Below, piece after piece: positions 1 through 8,779 of a stretch of 36,643 bases of DNA (positions are counted from its first letter, which is position 1; each line of letters starts with the position of its first letter). The stretch is taken from the NCBI GenBank assembly GCA_022600935.1, contig JAHZJL010000151.1, forward strand, positions 1 through 36,643, given 5' to 3'. The position numbers were made by a program, and so were the translations under genes. The notes beneath the pieces were generated by a model. It saw only the letters and a program-made list of their open reading frames with translations. It had not been told where the DNA came from and searched no databases. The stretch is from Gammaproteobacteria bacterium (GTDB taxonomy: Bacteria > Pseudomonadota > Gammaproteobacteria > Methylococcales > DRLZ01).

Positions 1-1
1 C

Positions 2-2977
2 CTGGAACAGGAATTTCATCAATGCCTGGAACAGGCCCGATCAATCTGGAATGAACAGAGTGAGGTTGTAAAAACCTTGTTGCTTGAGGACACGGCTTTA
101 AACCAGAGAAGCTATAAAAAGGACAAGTTGCCACAGCAATTAACTCAACTCGAGGATGTTATACAGGCATCCGAATTGATATTAATATCGGATGACGAAC
201 GCAAAAATCTGAAAAAGTTTACCCAGAATACTTTAAACCAAAAAACTAAAAATAACTGCCAAGCACCTGTGCATCCCCTGTTTGAATGCATGGATAGGTT
301 GGACGAATTGCTAGAACAGATCATAGCGGATTACATTCAAGCCGGGAATCATATCCGTTTTGAATTGTTTAATCATGTGCAGTCAGAGCTTGTGACTGTC
401 AAACATGATCAAGGTGTTTTGAGTTTTAATGATTTATTGCTGTGTTTGCACACTGTTTTGGTAAGGCAGCCGGATGCAGGATTTGCCAGACAACTCTTAA
501 AACGATTTCCGGTTGCCCTGGTCGATGAATTTCAGGATACCGATCCTATTCAATATGAGATTTTCGATGCGATTTATAAACCAGGCAATCAGGACGATCA
601 GGCATTGTATTTTGTCGGTGATCCAAAACAGGCGATTTACAGTTTCCGTGGCGCAGATATTTATACCTATTTAAAAGCCAGAACCACTGTGCAACACCCG
701 TGGTGGACACTGGATTCAAACTGGCGCTCTTCCAAATCACTGATTGCAGCCATCAATCATATCTATTCAAGTAATCCAAGACCATTCTGGCTGGAATCTA
801 TCGAGTACCAGGATGTCGTTGCTGCCCAGGGTGAAACACTGGATTCGCATCTGCCGGATGATTACCCGGCGCTGCGCTGCTGGTCGTTACATAAAGACGA
901 TGCTGGGGCGTTATGCAGGCCTCTGGACAAAAACAAGGCCAGGCCTGTTATTCTTGATGCGCTATGTAACGAAATTGCTGAGTTATTAAATCAGGGGCAG
1001 TGCGGTCAATTCTGTATAGACTCTGTTCCAGTGTCGGGTGCTGATATTGCGGTTCTGGTCAGAACCAACGAGCAGGCAGTGGAAGTACGTGATTGTCTGG
1101 CGATGCGTGGAATTTCCAGTGCGTTTATCAGTCAAGCCAGTGTGTTTAATACTATGGAGGCAACTGAGCTGGGGTTGATCTTGCATGCTGTCTCTCAGCC
1201 CACTCGTCATCAATTGATTCGAGCTGCGCTGGCAACCGAGATTATCGGTTTGAGCGCCAGTCAGATCGCCAGCTTCGATAGTGATTCTGAACGATCGCAA
1301 AAAAGTTGGGAAGACTGGTTGATAACTTTCCACAACTGGCAACAGGATTGGCTTGAACATGGGTTTATGCATGTGTTTCGAGCAGCTACAGAAATCGGAC
1401 AGTGTTACAGTCGCTGGTTGGCGTTGTCTGACGGCGAACGGCGACTGACTGATCTGGTTCATCTGGCTGAACTGATCAATCGAGAAAGTCAAATCAACCC
1501 GTTTGGCATACAAGGACTGGTTCGTTGGTTTGATCAGCAGTGTCATGATCAACAGACCGGCAATGAAGACGTGCAATTGCGTCTGGAAAGCGATGAAAAT
1601 CTGGTCAGGATTGTAACGATTCATGCCAGTAAGGGACTTGAATATAATCTGGTGTTTTGCCCGTTTTTGTGGGATTCCAAAAGCCATTCACAATCCGCCA
1701 ATACGCCGTTTGTTTTTCATGACCCTGAACAAGGCCATCGTGCTTGTCTGGAAATGGGATCAAAACAGCGGGAACAAGGCTTGAAGTATCTTGCCAATGA
1801 GAATTTTGCAGAGGATTTACGGCTATTGTACGTGGCTTTAACCCGGGCAAAATATCATTGCACGATTGTGACCGGACATATCAAAGGCATTGAATCATCG
1901 GCGTTTGGCTGGCTGTTGTATGGCAAGGATGATATGAAAGACCTTGAGCAGGTCAAAGACTATATTGCCAATCTGGACGCTGCAGAGAAAGCCAGTGTTG
2001 TGGAAAGTAACGTTAAAAATACCAATGGAGTGATGGTTTGTTGTGACATTCCACGATCAAATGACGTTGTTCAGGTGATAGAATCAGATCAAATTGACTC
2101 AACAAAGTCCGCACGACAATTTGAAGCTGTAATCGATGCTCAGAAACAGGTTAAAAGCTTTACATCTCTAGTATACGGAGTCGAGCATTCTCACATCGAT
2201 GATGATTTGAGGAATGTCGATAATGAGCTTGCAGTGCAGGGTTTCCCTCTCGGTATACAGGCAGGAATTTGTCTGCATCAGATGTTTGAACATCTGGATT
2301 TTACCCAGCCGGTATTGGAACAAATGACTCAGCTTGAAACCATCCTCACTGCCAGTCAGTTTGCTGAACAGACAGAGCGACTGTTGCCGGTTGTCAGTGA
2401 ATGGTTGCAATCAGTACTGGATACACCGCTGCAAGCAGATGGAGGTTGCTGTCTGGCTCAAATCAGCCATGCAGACAGAGTGGATGAGCTCGGGTTCTAC
2501 TTTCCATTGCTACAGGCAACGCAGTACGATATCAAGCAATTAATTAAGCATTTTTATACCGATTCACTGATACAGACTGCTGCCAGTCATTTGCCAACTC
2601 AGCGTTTATCGGGCTGGATGCGTGGATTTATCGATCTGGTCTTTCGTTATAACGGTCAATATTATATTGTCGATTACAAGTCTAACTGGCTGGGTCATAA
2701 CCAGGATGCTTACCAGCCTGAACAGTTAACCAAAGTCATCGCGGATCGCCATTATTATTTGCAATATCTGATATACAGTGTTGCATTACACCAGTATCTT
2801 CAGGTTCGATTGCCAGGTTATCACTACCAGCAGCATTTTGGTGGAGTGTATTACCTGTTTATTCGTGGCATGTCTGAGGACCAGCCGGGCCAGTCAGGTA
2901 TTTATTTTGACCGCCCCCAGCAATCGCTGATTGAGCAGTTGAGTGAGAGTATGATGTCTGACAAGGCAGTTGCGTGA
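2..2977 (+). CDS. recB: RecB, exonuclease V beta subunit (5'-truncated by window edge)
   Basis: RecB is the 3'-5' helicase and nuclease subunit of the RecBCD double-strand-break repair enzyme. The reading frame is open to the left edge, so the N-terminus with the Walker A motif lies outside the window; 991 codons are visible. Visible UvrD/Rep-type helicase motifs, in order, are DEFQDTDPIQ (motif II, near 524-553), VGDPKQAIYSFRGAD (motif III), LDSNWRSS (motif IV), VTIHASKGLEYNLVF (motif V, near 1615-1660) and LRLLYVALTRAKY (motif VI, near 1819-1857). The C-terminal nuclease domain shows GFIDLVF followed by IVDYKSNW (near 2626-2691), matching the Asp/Asp-Tyr-Lys metal-binding core of RecB nucleases. 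The stop overlaps the recD start, indicating translational coupling. recC is probably upstream, as in other gammaproteobacteria, but cannot be seen here. Confidence 0.96.
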   Translation: MEQEFHQCLEQARSIWNEQSEVVKTLLLEDTALNQRSYKKDKLPQQLTQLEDVIQASELILISDDERKNLKKFTQNTLNQKTKNNCQAPVHPLFECMDRLDELLEQIIADYIQAGNHIRFELFNHVQSELVTVKHDQGVLSFNDLLLCLHTVLVRQPDAGFARQLLKRFPVALVDEFQDTDPIQYEIFDAIYKPGNQDDQALYFVGDPKQAIYSFRGADIYTYLKARTTVQHPWWTLDSNWRSSKSLIAAINHIYSSNPRPFWLESIEYQDVVAAQGETLDSHLPDDYPALRCWSLHKDDAGALCRPLDKNKARPVILDALCNEIAELLNQGQCGQFCIDSVPVSGADIAVLVRTNEQAVEVRDCLAMRGISSAFISQASVFNTMEATELGLILHAVSQPTRHQLIRAALATEIIGLSASQIASFDSDSERSQKSWEDWLITFHNWQQDWLEHGFMHVFRAATEIGQCYSRWLALSDGERRLTDLVHLAELINRESQINPFGIQGLVRWFDQQCHDQQTGNEDVQLRLESDENLVRIVTIHASKGLEYNLVFCPFLWDSKSHSQSANTPFVFHDPEQGHRACLEMGSKQREQGLKYLANENFAEDLRLLYVALTRAKYHCTIVTGHIKGIESSAFGWLLYGKDDMKDLEQVKDYIANLDAAEKASVVESNVKNTNGVMVCCDIPRSNDVVQVIESDQIDSTKSARQFEAVIDAQKQVKSFTSLVYGVEHSHIDDDLRNVDNELAVQGFPLGIQAGICLHQMFEHLDFTQPVLEQMTQLETILTASQFAEQTERLLPVVSEWLQSVLDTPLQADGGCCLAQISHADRVDELGFYFPLLQATQYDIKQLIKHFYTDSLIQTAASHLPTQRLSGWMRGFIDLVFRYNGQYYIVDYKSNWLGHNQDAYQPEQLTKVIADRHYYLQYLIYSVALHQYLQVRLPGYHYQQHFGGVYYLFIRGMSEDQPGQSGIYFDRPQQSLIEQLSESMMSDKAVA

Positions 2978-4623
2978 TGCATCGAGAATGGAACTGGGAG
3001 TCGATCGATTGTCATCTTGCTGGACTGTTATGTCAACGACTGGATTCAAGTTCAGATTCGTTTGAGAGTCGATTACTTGATGTCAGTGTCAGGATGCTGA
3101 GTCATCAACTGCGTCAAGGCCATGTCTGTATTGAATTGTCGGAATTCAGCGGTGAAACAGTCGATGACATTAATTTACCCGATCCACAGAGTTGGGTTAC
3201 TGAATTACTCAAAACACAAGTGGTCGGAGTAGCAGGAGATACCAGGCCATTAGTGCTGGAGAATGCCGAACGATTGTTTTTTCAGCGCTACTGGAATTAT
3301 CAACATCAGTTAATGACGTTGTTACAGCAACGAATTGATGATGTTCCCCGGAACAATCAGGAATTAGCATTGCTAACACCTGAATTCAAGCTGGTGTTTT
3401 CGGAACAGCAGGCCAGTGTTGTGATCGAGGCTGCGCACAGTCAGTTCAGTATGATCACCGGTGGACCGGGTACTGGTAAGACCACAGTGATTGTAGGGTT
3501 AATCGATTATCTGCTGCAACTGGATGGGGACACTCGAATTGCTCTGACAGCGCCAACTGGCAAGGCTGCAGCGCGTATGATAGAGGCGCTTCAGAATTAC
3601 GATGAACGACTGGCAGAACGGGTCAGTGCGGCGACAATTCATCGGTTACTGGGTGTCAGGCCAGGGCGTGTTGAATGCCGCCATCACCAGAATAATCCCC
3701 TGGCTTTTGATGCAGTCATCGTTGACGAAGCCTCGATGATTGATCTGGCGTTAATGACTAAATTAATGGCTGCAATTGCATCCACGACTTGCCTTGTTCT
3801 GGTGGGCGATGCAGACCAGTTAGCCTCTGTTGAATCCGGTGCGGTATTTGGCAGGCTGTGTAAGTCTGCTCAGCAAACCGGTTTAAGTCAATCATTGCAT
3901 CGACTGGACAAGAGTTATCGTTTTGCAACGATTCCGGGTATTTCTCTACTTGCTGATGCCGTTAATCGTGGTGATGCCGAACAAGCCATTCAATTACTGG
4001 AATCGGCTCAATACCCGGAAATCGGGTTAAAGGAGTTGACTCGTCGTGGTTTTGATCGATGCATGAATCAAAATATGACTCCATTGTTTGAGTCCGTTAA
4101 CAATGCCAATCCAGCACAGGCGTTGCAGCGTTTAAGTCGTTTCCAGTTGTTATGTGCGCACAGAAAAGGGCGTTGGGGTGTCGATACCTTAAACCGAAAC
4201 ATTGAAGACTGGTTGGCTGGCAGACATTATATTCCTGCAGTGAAAACAGGCAATCGCTTTTATCACGGCCAGCCTGTCATTGTTTCAGCTAACAATTACC
4301 AGTTAGCGTTGTATAACGGGGAAATCGGGTTGGTACAGAGCATGGACGGAGACATGAAGGTATATTTCAGTGGTTCCGGAATAACTCCAAGAGCTGTTTC
4401 GCCAGCTCGTCTTACTGATTATGAATCTGCATGGGCATTGACCGTGCATCAATCCCAGGGTTCTGAATTTGAACATGTTGTATTGATATTATCTGAAGCA
4501 ATGTCGCCGGTGCTATGCAGGGAGCTGATTTATACAGCAATTACCCGTGCCAGACGGCGTATTGATATCATGGCTGACAACTCTGTATTAAGGCAGGCGA
4601 TCAAGCATCAATCTCGACGCTAA
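2977..4623 (+). CDS. recD: RecD, exonuclease V alpha subunit
   Basis: RecD is the 5'-3' superfamily 1 helicase of RecBCD. The protein is about 548 residues. It has a Walker A at MITGGPGTGKTTV (about residues 160-172), motif II VDEASMIDL (about 250), LVGDADQLASVESGAVF (motif III), and the C-terminal WALTVHQSQGSEF and LIYTAITRARR motifs, all typical of RecD. I chose the ATG at 2977, which shares one base with the recB stop. A GTG at 2974 gives one extra residue and is equally possible; an AAGG lies about 7 bases before it. The gene converges with the polysaccharide cluster, leaving only 14 bases between the two stops, and I see no terminator hairpin there. Length and motifs are complete. Confidence 0.96.
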   Translation: MHREWNWESIDCHLAGLLCQRLDSSSDSFESRLLDVSVRMLSHQLRQGHVCIELSEFSGETVDDINLPDPQSWVTELLKTQVVGVAGDTRPLVLENAERLFFQRYWNYQHQLMTLLQQRIDDVPRNNQELALLTPEFKLVFSEQQASVVIEAAHSQFSMITGGPGTGKTTVIVGLIDYLLQLDGDTRIALTAPTGKAAARMIEALQNYDERLAERVSAATIHRLLGVRPGRVECRHHQNNPLAFDAVIVDEASMIDLALMTKLMAAIASTTCLVLVGDADQLASVESGAVFGRLCKSAQQTGLSQSLHRLDKSYRFATIPGISLLADAVNRGDAEQAIQLLESAQYPEIGLKELTRRGFDRCMNQNMTPLFESVNNANPAQALQRLSRFQLLCAHRKGRWGVDTLNRNIEDWLAGRHYIPAVKTGNRFYHGQPVIVSANNYQLALYNGEIGLVQSMDGDMKVYFSGSGITPRAVSPARLTDYESAWALTVHQSQGSEFEHVVLILSEAMSPVLCRELIYTAITRARRRIDIMADNSVLRQAIKHQSRR

Positions 4624-4637
4624 TGAGGCGATGAACA

Positions 4638-5399
4638 TTATCTGCTGTAACTGATTGCCTTGATTGCTACTGATTTGAATTTATCTTTAAACAACAACCA
4701 GGCAAACACTGAATTGGTGATCAGATAGCGTTTCCACATGCGTTCGGGTTCCTGGAGAACCCTGAACAGCCACTCCAGGCCACAGTTCTGCATCCATTTC
4801 GGCGAGCGCCTGGTTTTGCCAGCCAGAATATCAAAGGTTCCGCCAACTCCCATGACAAAATCAACACCGAGCTGATCTTTCCATGTGTTGATAAAGTTTT
4901 CCTTTTTTGGCGAGGTGATGGCAACGAACAACATTTTGGCACCTGAAGCATGAATTTTTTCCACTACGCTTGCTTCATCATTCCAGAAATAACCGTGGTG
5001 GTAGCCTGCCAGTTTCAGTTTTGGGTGTGCATCTTTGGCAGCGCCGACTGCCTGATCCAGAATATCCTGTGTTGCTCCCAGAAAATAGACTGGATAGTCT
5101 TTATGAGCGGCAAGTTCCAGTAACTCATGAAACAAGTCGATGCCTGCCACGCGCTCAGAGATCGAATGACCTAATAGTCTGGCACCCCAGACAATACCCA
5201 TACCATCAATATTGATGATATCGCAGGCTTCTACAGAAGAGCGTAAATGATCATCTTTCCTCATGTTGACCAGTTTTGCGACGTTGATCACGACATGTTG
5301 GGTAAATTGCTGTTTATTAAGCCGTTGGTCGATCTGGTTCAGTGTTTCCTGCATGGTTGCCACATGCATGGGAATGTCTAGCAGTTCAATGCGTTTCAT
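4638..5399 (-). CDS. WecG/TagA/CpsF-family glycosyltransferase (GT26, GumM-like)
   Basis: The 253-residue protein matches the WecG/TagA/CpsF (GT26) family. These enzymes add a sugar such as ManNAc, ManNAcA or, in GumM, glucuronic acid to an undecaprenyl-diphosphate-linked acceptor at the inner face of the inner membrane. Family hallmarks seen are NIDGMGIVWGARLLG followed by ERVAGIDLF in the N-terminal half, and GVGGTFDILAGKTRRSP with GLEWLFRVLQEPERMWKRY near the C-terminus. Its ATG overlaps the stop of the upstream gene in an ATGA arrangement (5396-5399), so it is translationally coupled and is the last gene of the cluster. The donor sugar cannot be read from the sequence. No WecA- or WbaP/GumD-type initiating transferase is in the window. 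Confidence 0.9.
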   Translation of the reverse strand: MKRIELLDIPMHVATMQETLNQIDQRLNKQQFTQHVVINVAKLVNMRKDDHLRSSVEACDIINIDGMGIVWGARLLGHSISERVAGIDLFHELLELAAHKDYPVYFLGATQDILDQAVGAAKDAHPKLKLAGYHHGYFWNDEASVVEKIHASGAKMLFVAITSPKKENFINTWKDQLGVDFVMGVGGTFDILAGKTRRSPKWMQNCGLEWLFRVLQEPERMWKRYLITNSVFAWLLFKDKFKSVAIKAISYSR

Positions 5400-6577
5400 A
5401 TGCGTTTTGAATAATTATGGTTATGGAAGAATGCGATTGCATAATATGCCCAGGCCTGTGTCCAGCGTATATAACAGATATTATTGTTATACCAGCGGTT
5501 TATCTGGCAGCGAAAATAACCAGTTTTTTCGATATACATATTTTTTATTGCCCAATCCAGTACCATGGAGGCAAGCTCCAGGTCTGCCTGGGTTTGTCCG
5601 ACTTTCAGCAAAGTCAACACAGCTTGTGAGACAAGATGCATGTCAATCGGATAGGTGGCATTGTGATAATACTTGGGTTGACCGTCTGGTCGAAAAAAAT
5701 GTTGTCGGTAGAACTGTATGCCTATGTCAATGGAGCTATCAAAATCGCACACTCCAAGCGCGTCGCGCGATATCGACAGAGCTTCAAGATTGTAACCTGT
5801 GTGAAAACCATCGATAAATTGATGATGAGTGCGGCCGCCGTAAACCCATGCACCATCTTCGCGTTGTTCACTGACTGATTGCATGCATACCTGGTATGCG
5901 CGATCTGACAGCGTTTGATCCTGAAGTCGCTGTCCAGCTTCTGCGACAACAGCGGCTCCCCACAGGCTTGCATTGTGAACAAATGCTTTCTCACCGGGAA
6001 TGTAGGCAAAATAACATCTGTTGTCTTGTTCGGTGTAGAGCTGATCGATGATAAATTGCCCGGCATTGTTGGCGGCATCAGCAAATCTTGTGGTATCAGG
6101 GTAAATTGATAAGGCCCATAGTGCTCGTGCAACATAACAGGTGGTAATGATATTGGGTTTACCGAGTGGAACATAAAATGCCCGAGCTTGCCAGGGAAAA
6201 TGATAACCCCAGCAAAAGTATTGCCACTGTTCACTGTCACAACGGTTGGCCAATAACCAGTCACCTAATTCAACAGCAGTTTCCAGCGCTGATGAGTCAT
6301 TGTTTCGGCAATAGTCTTCAAGCAGGCCGAGGATAATCAGGGCTATGCCTTTAGCGTTGCGTTGCCTTGGGACCCCGGTCAGTTGTCTGAAATTGACCGG
6401 GGAACGCTTGTACGCTTGAATCCAGGCCAGACGAACCAAGGCAAGCCTGTTTAAGCCTAGACATTCAATCAACGGTGAGTTCAGCCCGTCGAAAATATCA
6501 TAACCGGCAAAATCCACAGCTTGCAGGTTATTCAATAGACGTTGGTTGATTAGCTCTGACGATTGCATGGATGTCAC
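5396..6577 (-). CDS. six-hairpin glycosidase-like (alpha/alpha toroid) protein of polysaccharide cluster
   Basis: This 393-residue soluble protein has no signal peptide. Repeated helical hairpins carry aromatic-rich turns, for example WQYFCWGYHFPWQARAFYVP, HNASLWGAAVVAEAG, DGAWVYGGRTHHQFIDGFH and IRWTQAWAYYAIAFF. The pattern resembles the six-hairpin (alpha/alpha)6 toroid fold of glycoside hydrolases and glycan epimerases. Relatives in exopolysaccharide clusters are often mislabelled 'delta-aminolevulinic acid dehydratase', and nothing here resembles HemB. The start is GTG at 6577 in a GTGA overlap with the upstream gene; an ATG three codons later is an alternative. It also overlaps the WecG-like gene by four bases. 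A role in trimming or modifying the lipid-linked glycan is inferred from context only; I cannot assign catalytic residues. Confidence 0.75.
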   Translation of the reverse strand: MTSMQSSELINQRLLNNLQAVDFAGYDIFDGLNSPLIECLGLNRLALVRLAWIQAYKRSPVNFRQLTGVPRQRNAKGIALIILGLLEDYCRNNDSSALETAVELGDWLLANRCDSEQWQYFCWGYHFPWQARAFYVPLGKPNIITTCYVARALWALSIYPDTTRFADAANNAGQFIIDQLYTEQDNRCYFAYIPGEKAFVHNASLWGAAVVAEAGQRLQDQTLSDRAYQVCMQSVSEQREDGAWVYGGRTHHQFIDGFHTGYNLEALSISRDALGVCDFDSSIDIGIQFYRQHFFRPDGQPKYYHNATYPIDMHLVSQAVLTLLKVGQTQADLELASMVLDWAIKNMYIEKTGYFRCQINRWYNNNICYIRWTQAWAYYAIAFFHNHNYSKRI

Positions 6578-7686
6578 TGACTGTTGACGGGCTGATGCTG
6601 TTGATTGTCGATATCAATACGAGCTTGATAAATTGCCGATATCCTCTCAGCAACTTTAGAACCCATGTAGGTCTTCATGGCAAAGTCATGATTGAAACGG
6701 GACATTGTTTCCATCATTTCCCGGTCACTGATAATGGTTTCAATTTTTTGTGCAATTTCCATAGGTTCCATGGTTTGGCAGAACAGGCCCATTACGCCGT
6801 CCTGAAATTGATCGACTAGTCCTCCGACAGGGCGGGTAATGACAGGCATACCAAACATCATGGCTTCCAGAACCGATGTTGGTAATCCTTCTCCGTAATT
6901 GGTCGGAAAACAATACACATGGTGACTTTCAAAAACCTGTTTTTTTTCATCGCCTTGAACGAATCCCAGAAATTTTACATGATTTTCAGTTAATTGTTTG
7001 CTGGTGACATGGTTTTTAACATTTTCCAGAATCGAACCACTCCCGGCTATTGATAAAGTAACCGGTAATCCTTTGCTGATTAATATCGCAACTGCATCGA
7101 TGGTTTCATAAATACCTTTGTCCTGTTCCAGTCTTGATAAAAAAAGAATTTTGATTTCAGGGCTGGACTGTAAGTCCAGCACTTTATTGTCGATGTTAAA
7201 TGTTTTCGACAATGTCTCGTCAATTGCAGTCGTTTCCAGGTATATGGGTTGCATGATTCCCCATCCGCGCAGTACAGTTTCAAATTCAGAAGCCAGCACG
7301 ATAAAGCTGTCGGCGTGTGCGTAACTGACATTAAAAAAGCTTTTCAGGAAAAGACGTACATAATGTTCAAAATTCTTGTTCCAGCCATGAAAAAAAACGA
7401 TTACCGGTATTTTTTTCAATCTGGCCTGCAGGATGAATAATCCATCTCTGATAAAACTTTTAAACCCCAGAGACGGGTTGATATGTATCAGTTTTGTCGA
7501 ATGATTAATGGATTTGAATAATTTAAACTGGTCTGTGAATAGATTGATAAACCCCAAACCTGACCGGTTCGATCCGATTTCTATGATGTTAATCGGAAAT
7601 TGCAGGTTTAAATGAGGTAAAACAGCGTTATAAAAACTGGCAACTCCTCCGGGTTTATCAAGCTTTGGTACAGTCAGATTAATCAC
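6574..7686 (-). CDS. GT4-type glycosyltransferase
   Basis: This is a retaining GT-B glycosyltransferase of about 370 residues. The N-terminus has the GT4 loop KLDKPGGVASFYNAVLPHL. The C-terminal Glyco_transf_1 domain has ILFLSRLEQDKGIYE, SIAGSGSILENV, VKFLGFV and the E-x7-E motif in NYGEGLPTSVLEAMMFGMPVI. I chose the GTG at 7686, four bases after the stop of the upstream gene, because it begins VINLTVPKLDKPGG, the usual start of the Rossmann fold. An upstream in-frame TTG at 7734 would give 386 residues overlapping the neighbour by 44 bases. Neither start has a clear Shine-Dalgarno sequence. The 3' end overlaps the next gene by GTGA. It probably adds one sugar of the cluster's repeat unit; donor and acceptor are unknown. 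Confidence 0.88.
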   Translation of the reverse strand: MINLTVPKLDKPGGVASFYNAVLPHLNLQFPINIIEIGSNRSGLGFINLFTDQFKLFKSINHSTKLIHINPSLGFKSFIRDGLFILQARLKKIPVIVFFHGWNKNFEHYVRLFLKSFFNVSYAHADSFIVLASEFETVLRGWGIMQPIYLETTAIDETLSKTFNIDNKVLDLQSSPEIKILFLSRLEQDKGIYETIDAVAILISKGLPVTLSIAGSGSILENVKNHVTSKQLTENHVKFLGFVQGDEKKQVFESHHVYCFPTNYGEGLPTSVLEAMMFGMPVITRPVGGLVDQFQDGVMGLFCQTMEPMEIAQKIETIISDREMMETMSRFNHDFAMKTYMGSKVAERISAIYQARIDIDNQQHQPVNSQ

Positions 7687-7690
7687 GGTG

Positions 7691-8779
7691 TCAGGCAGTG
7701 ATCGCTTCAAGATAATCACCAAACTGATCAACAATGGTTTTCCAGGAATAGCGGGATGATATTTGCCTGATGCGTCTGGAATGATAAAGATGCCTGGTAT
7801 TCATGATGCCCCTGAGACCTCGAAAAAAATCATCTGCGGAATCATTGATCAGTACTCCATTGGTGTTGTCGATGACCAGTTTGTTTTCCGAAGTTGCTGT
7901 GGCAATTACCGGCATCCCGGACAATAAATAGTCAAATGTTTTTGTCACAGGCTGGGCATCAAAATAATCAGTCATCGGGACAAATGAAACCCCGATATTG
8001 TGCGTATCAAAATATGTTTTGAGCTCAGTGAAGGGAATTCTGCCTTTGAGCTGGATGATATCAGTCAGTGCATGTTGCTCAATAATTGATTTCAGTGATT
8101 CAATTTCATTACCAGGGCCATCACCTATGATTGTGTAACGCATCGGTATTGAAGTGTGAAACTGTTGATAAAACCGGCAGAAACCCAGCACTGATTTGTG
8201 AATGTCGCGGCCAGACAGTGTCCCGACATAGAGTAAGTCCAGTGAGTTGAAAGATTTGTCGAGACTGGAAATTGTTTCTGAACCTAAAGGCAGGATGGTC
8301 GCTTTTTTTGACAGGTTGAGTTTTCGAGCCAAAGACTCGGAAATAATAGTAATATGCCGAAAAAAAAAGGATTCAAGAATTAGCATGGAATTATACAGGA
8401 AACGATTGATACTGTTTTGGCTGATAGATCCTGTTCGAATATCGAAAATAAAAACCTGTTTTGAGTGAAAAAACTTTAACAACGAGCAACCTCTGAAGTA
8501 TTTAATAAAACATAAACTGGTATGATTATTGTTTAGGTAATCACTGACTGCTTTAATAAACCGGTAATTTCTGGAAATGATATTACCATCACGTGGCACA
8601 TAAATCACCTTAATATTTGATAGTTTCTGTCTTGGCAGCCCATAATCCCAGCAGATAACTGTAATCTCATAGGATTGATTCAGATAAAGACAATAATGAT
8701 ATGTGCCGATATGGCTTCCGAACTGCCTTTGGTCGGCAATCAATAGTTTTTTTTGTGGGTTATAATGAGTATTCTTCAT
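7691..8779 (-). CDS. glycosyltransferase, GT4-like
   Basis: The 362-residue protein is a GT-B-fold glycosyltransferase of GT4/Glycos_transf_1 type. The C-terminal domain shows DLLYVGTLSGRDIHKSVLGF, RYTIIGDGPGNEIESL, IQLKGRIPFTEL and the donor-site loop TKTFDYLLSGMPVIATATSE. That last segment aligns with the family consensus 'KtfEYLaaGkPVIat', here with Asp in place of the usual Glu. The N-terminal domain (LIADQRQFGSHIGTYHYCLYL) is divergent and lacks the classic GG loop. The ATG at 8779 overlaps the stop of the Wzy-like gene (ATGA, 8776-8779), which fixes the start well. Specificity is unknown. It is part of the same coupled transcript as its neighbours. Confidence 0.83.
   Translation of the reverse strand: MKNTHYNPQKKLLIADQRQFGSHIGTYHYCLYLNQSYEITVICWDYGLPRQKLSNIKVIYVPRDGNIISRNYRFIKAVSDYLNNNHTSLCFIKYFRGCSLLKFFHSKQVFIFDIRTGSISQNSINRFLYNSMLILESFFFRHITIISESLARKLNLSKKATILPLGSETISSLDKSFNSLDLLYVGTLSGRDIHKSVLGFCRFYQQFHTSIPMRYTIIGDGPGNEIESLKSIIEQHALTDIIQLKGRIPFTELKTYFDTHNIGVSFVPMTDYFDAQPVTKTFDYLLSGMPVIATATSENKLVIDNTNGVLINDSADDFFRGLRGIMNTRHLYHSRRIRQISSRYSWKTIVDQFGDYLEAITA

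Noticed and set aside
986-1687. 233-codon open frame antisense to recB
   Set aside because: It is antisense to helicase motifs of recB, with no domain or ribosome site.
5396-6577. delta-aminolevulinic acid dehydratase annotation
   Set aside because: The protein lacks HemB metal-binding and Schiff-base Lys motifs and looks like a helical toroid; the label is a common database error for polysaccharide clusters.
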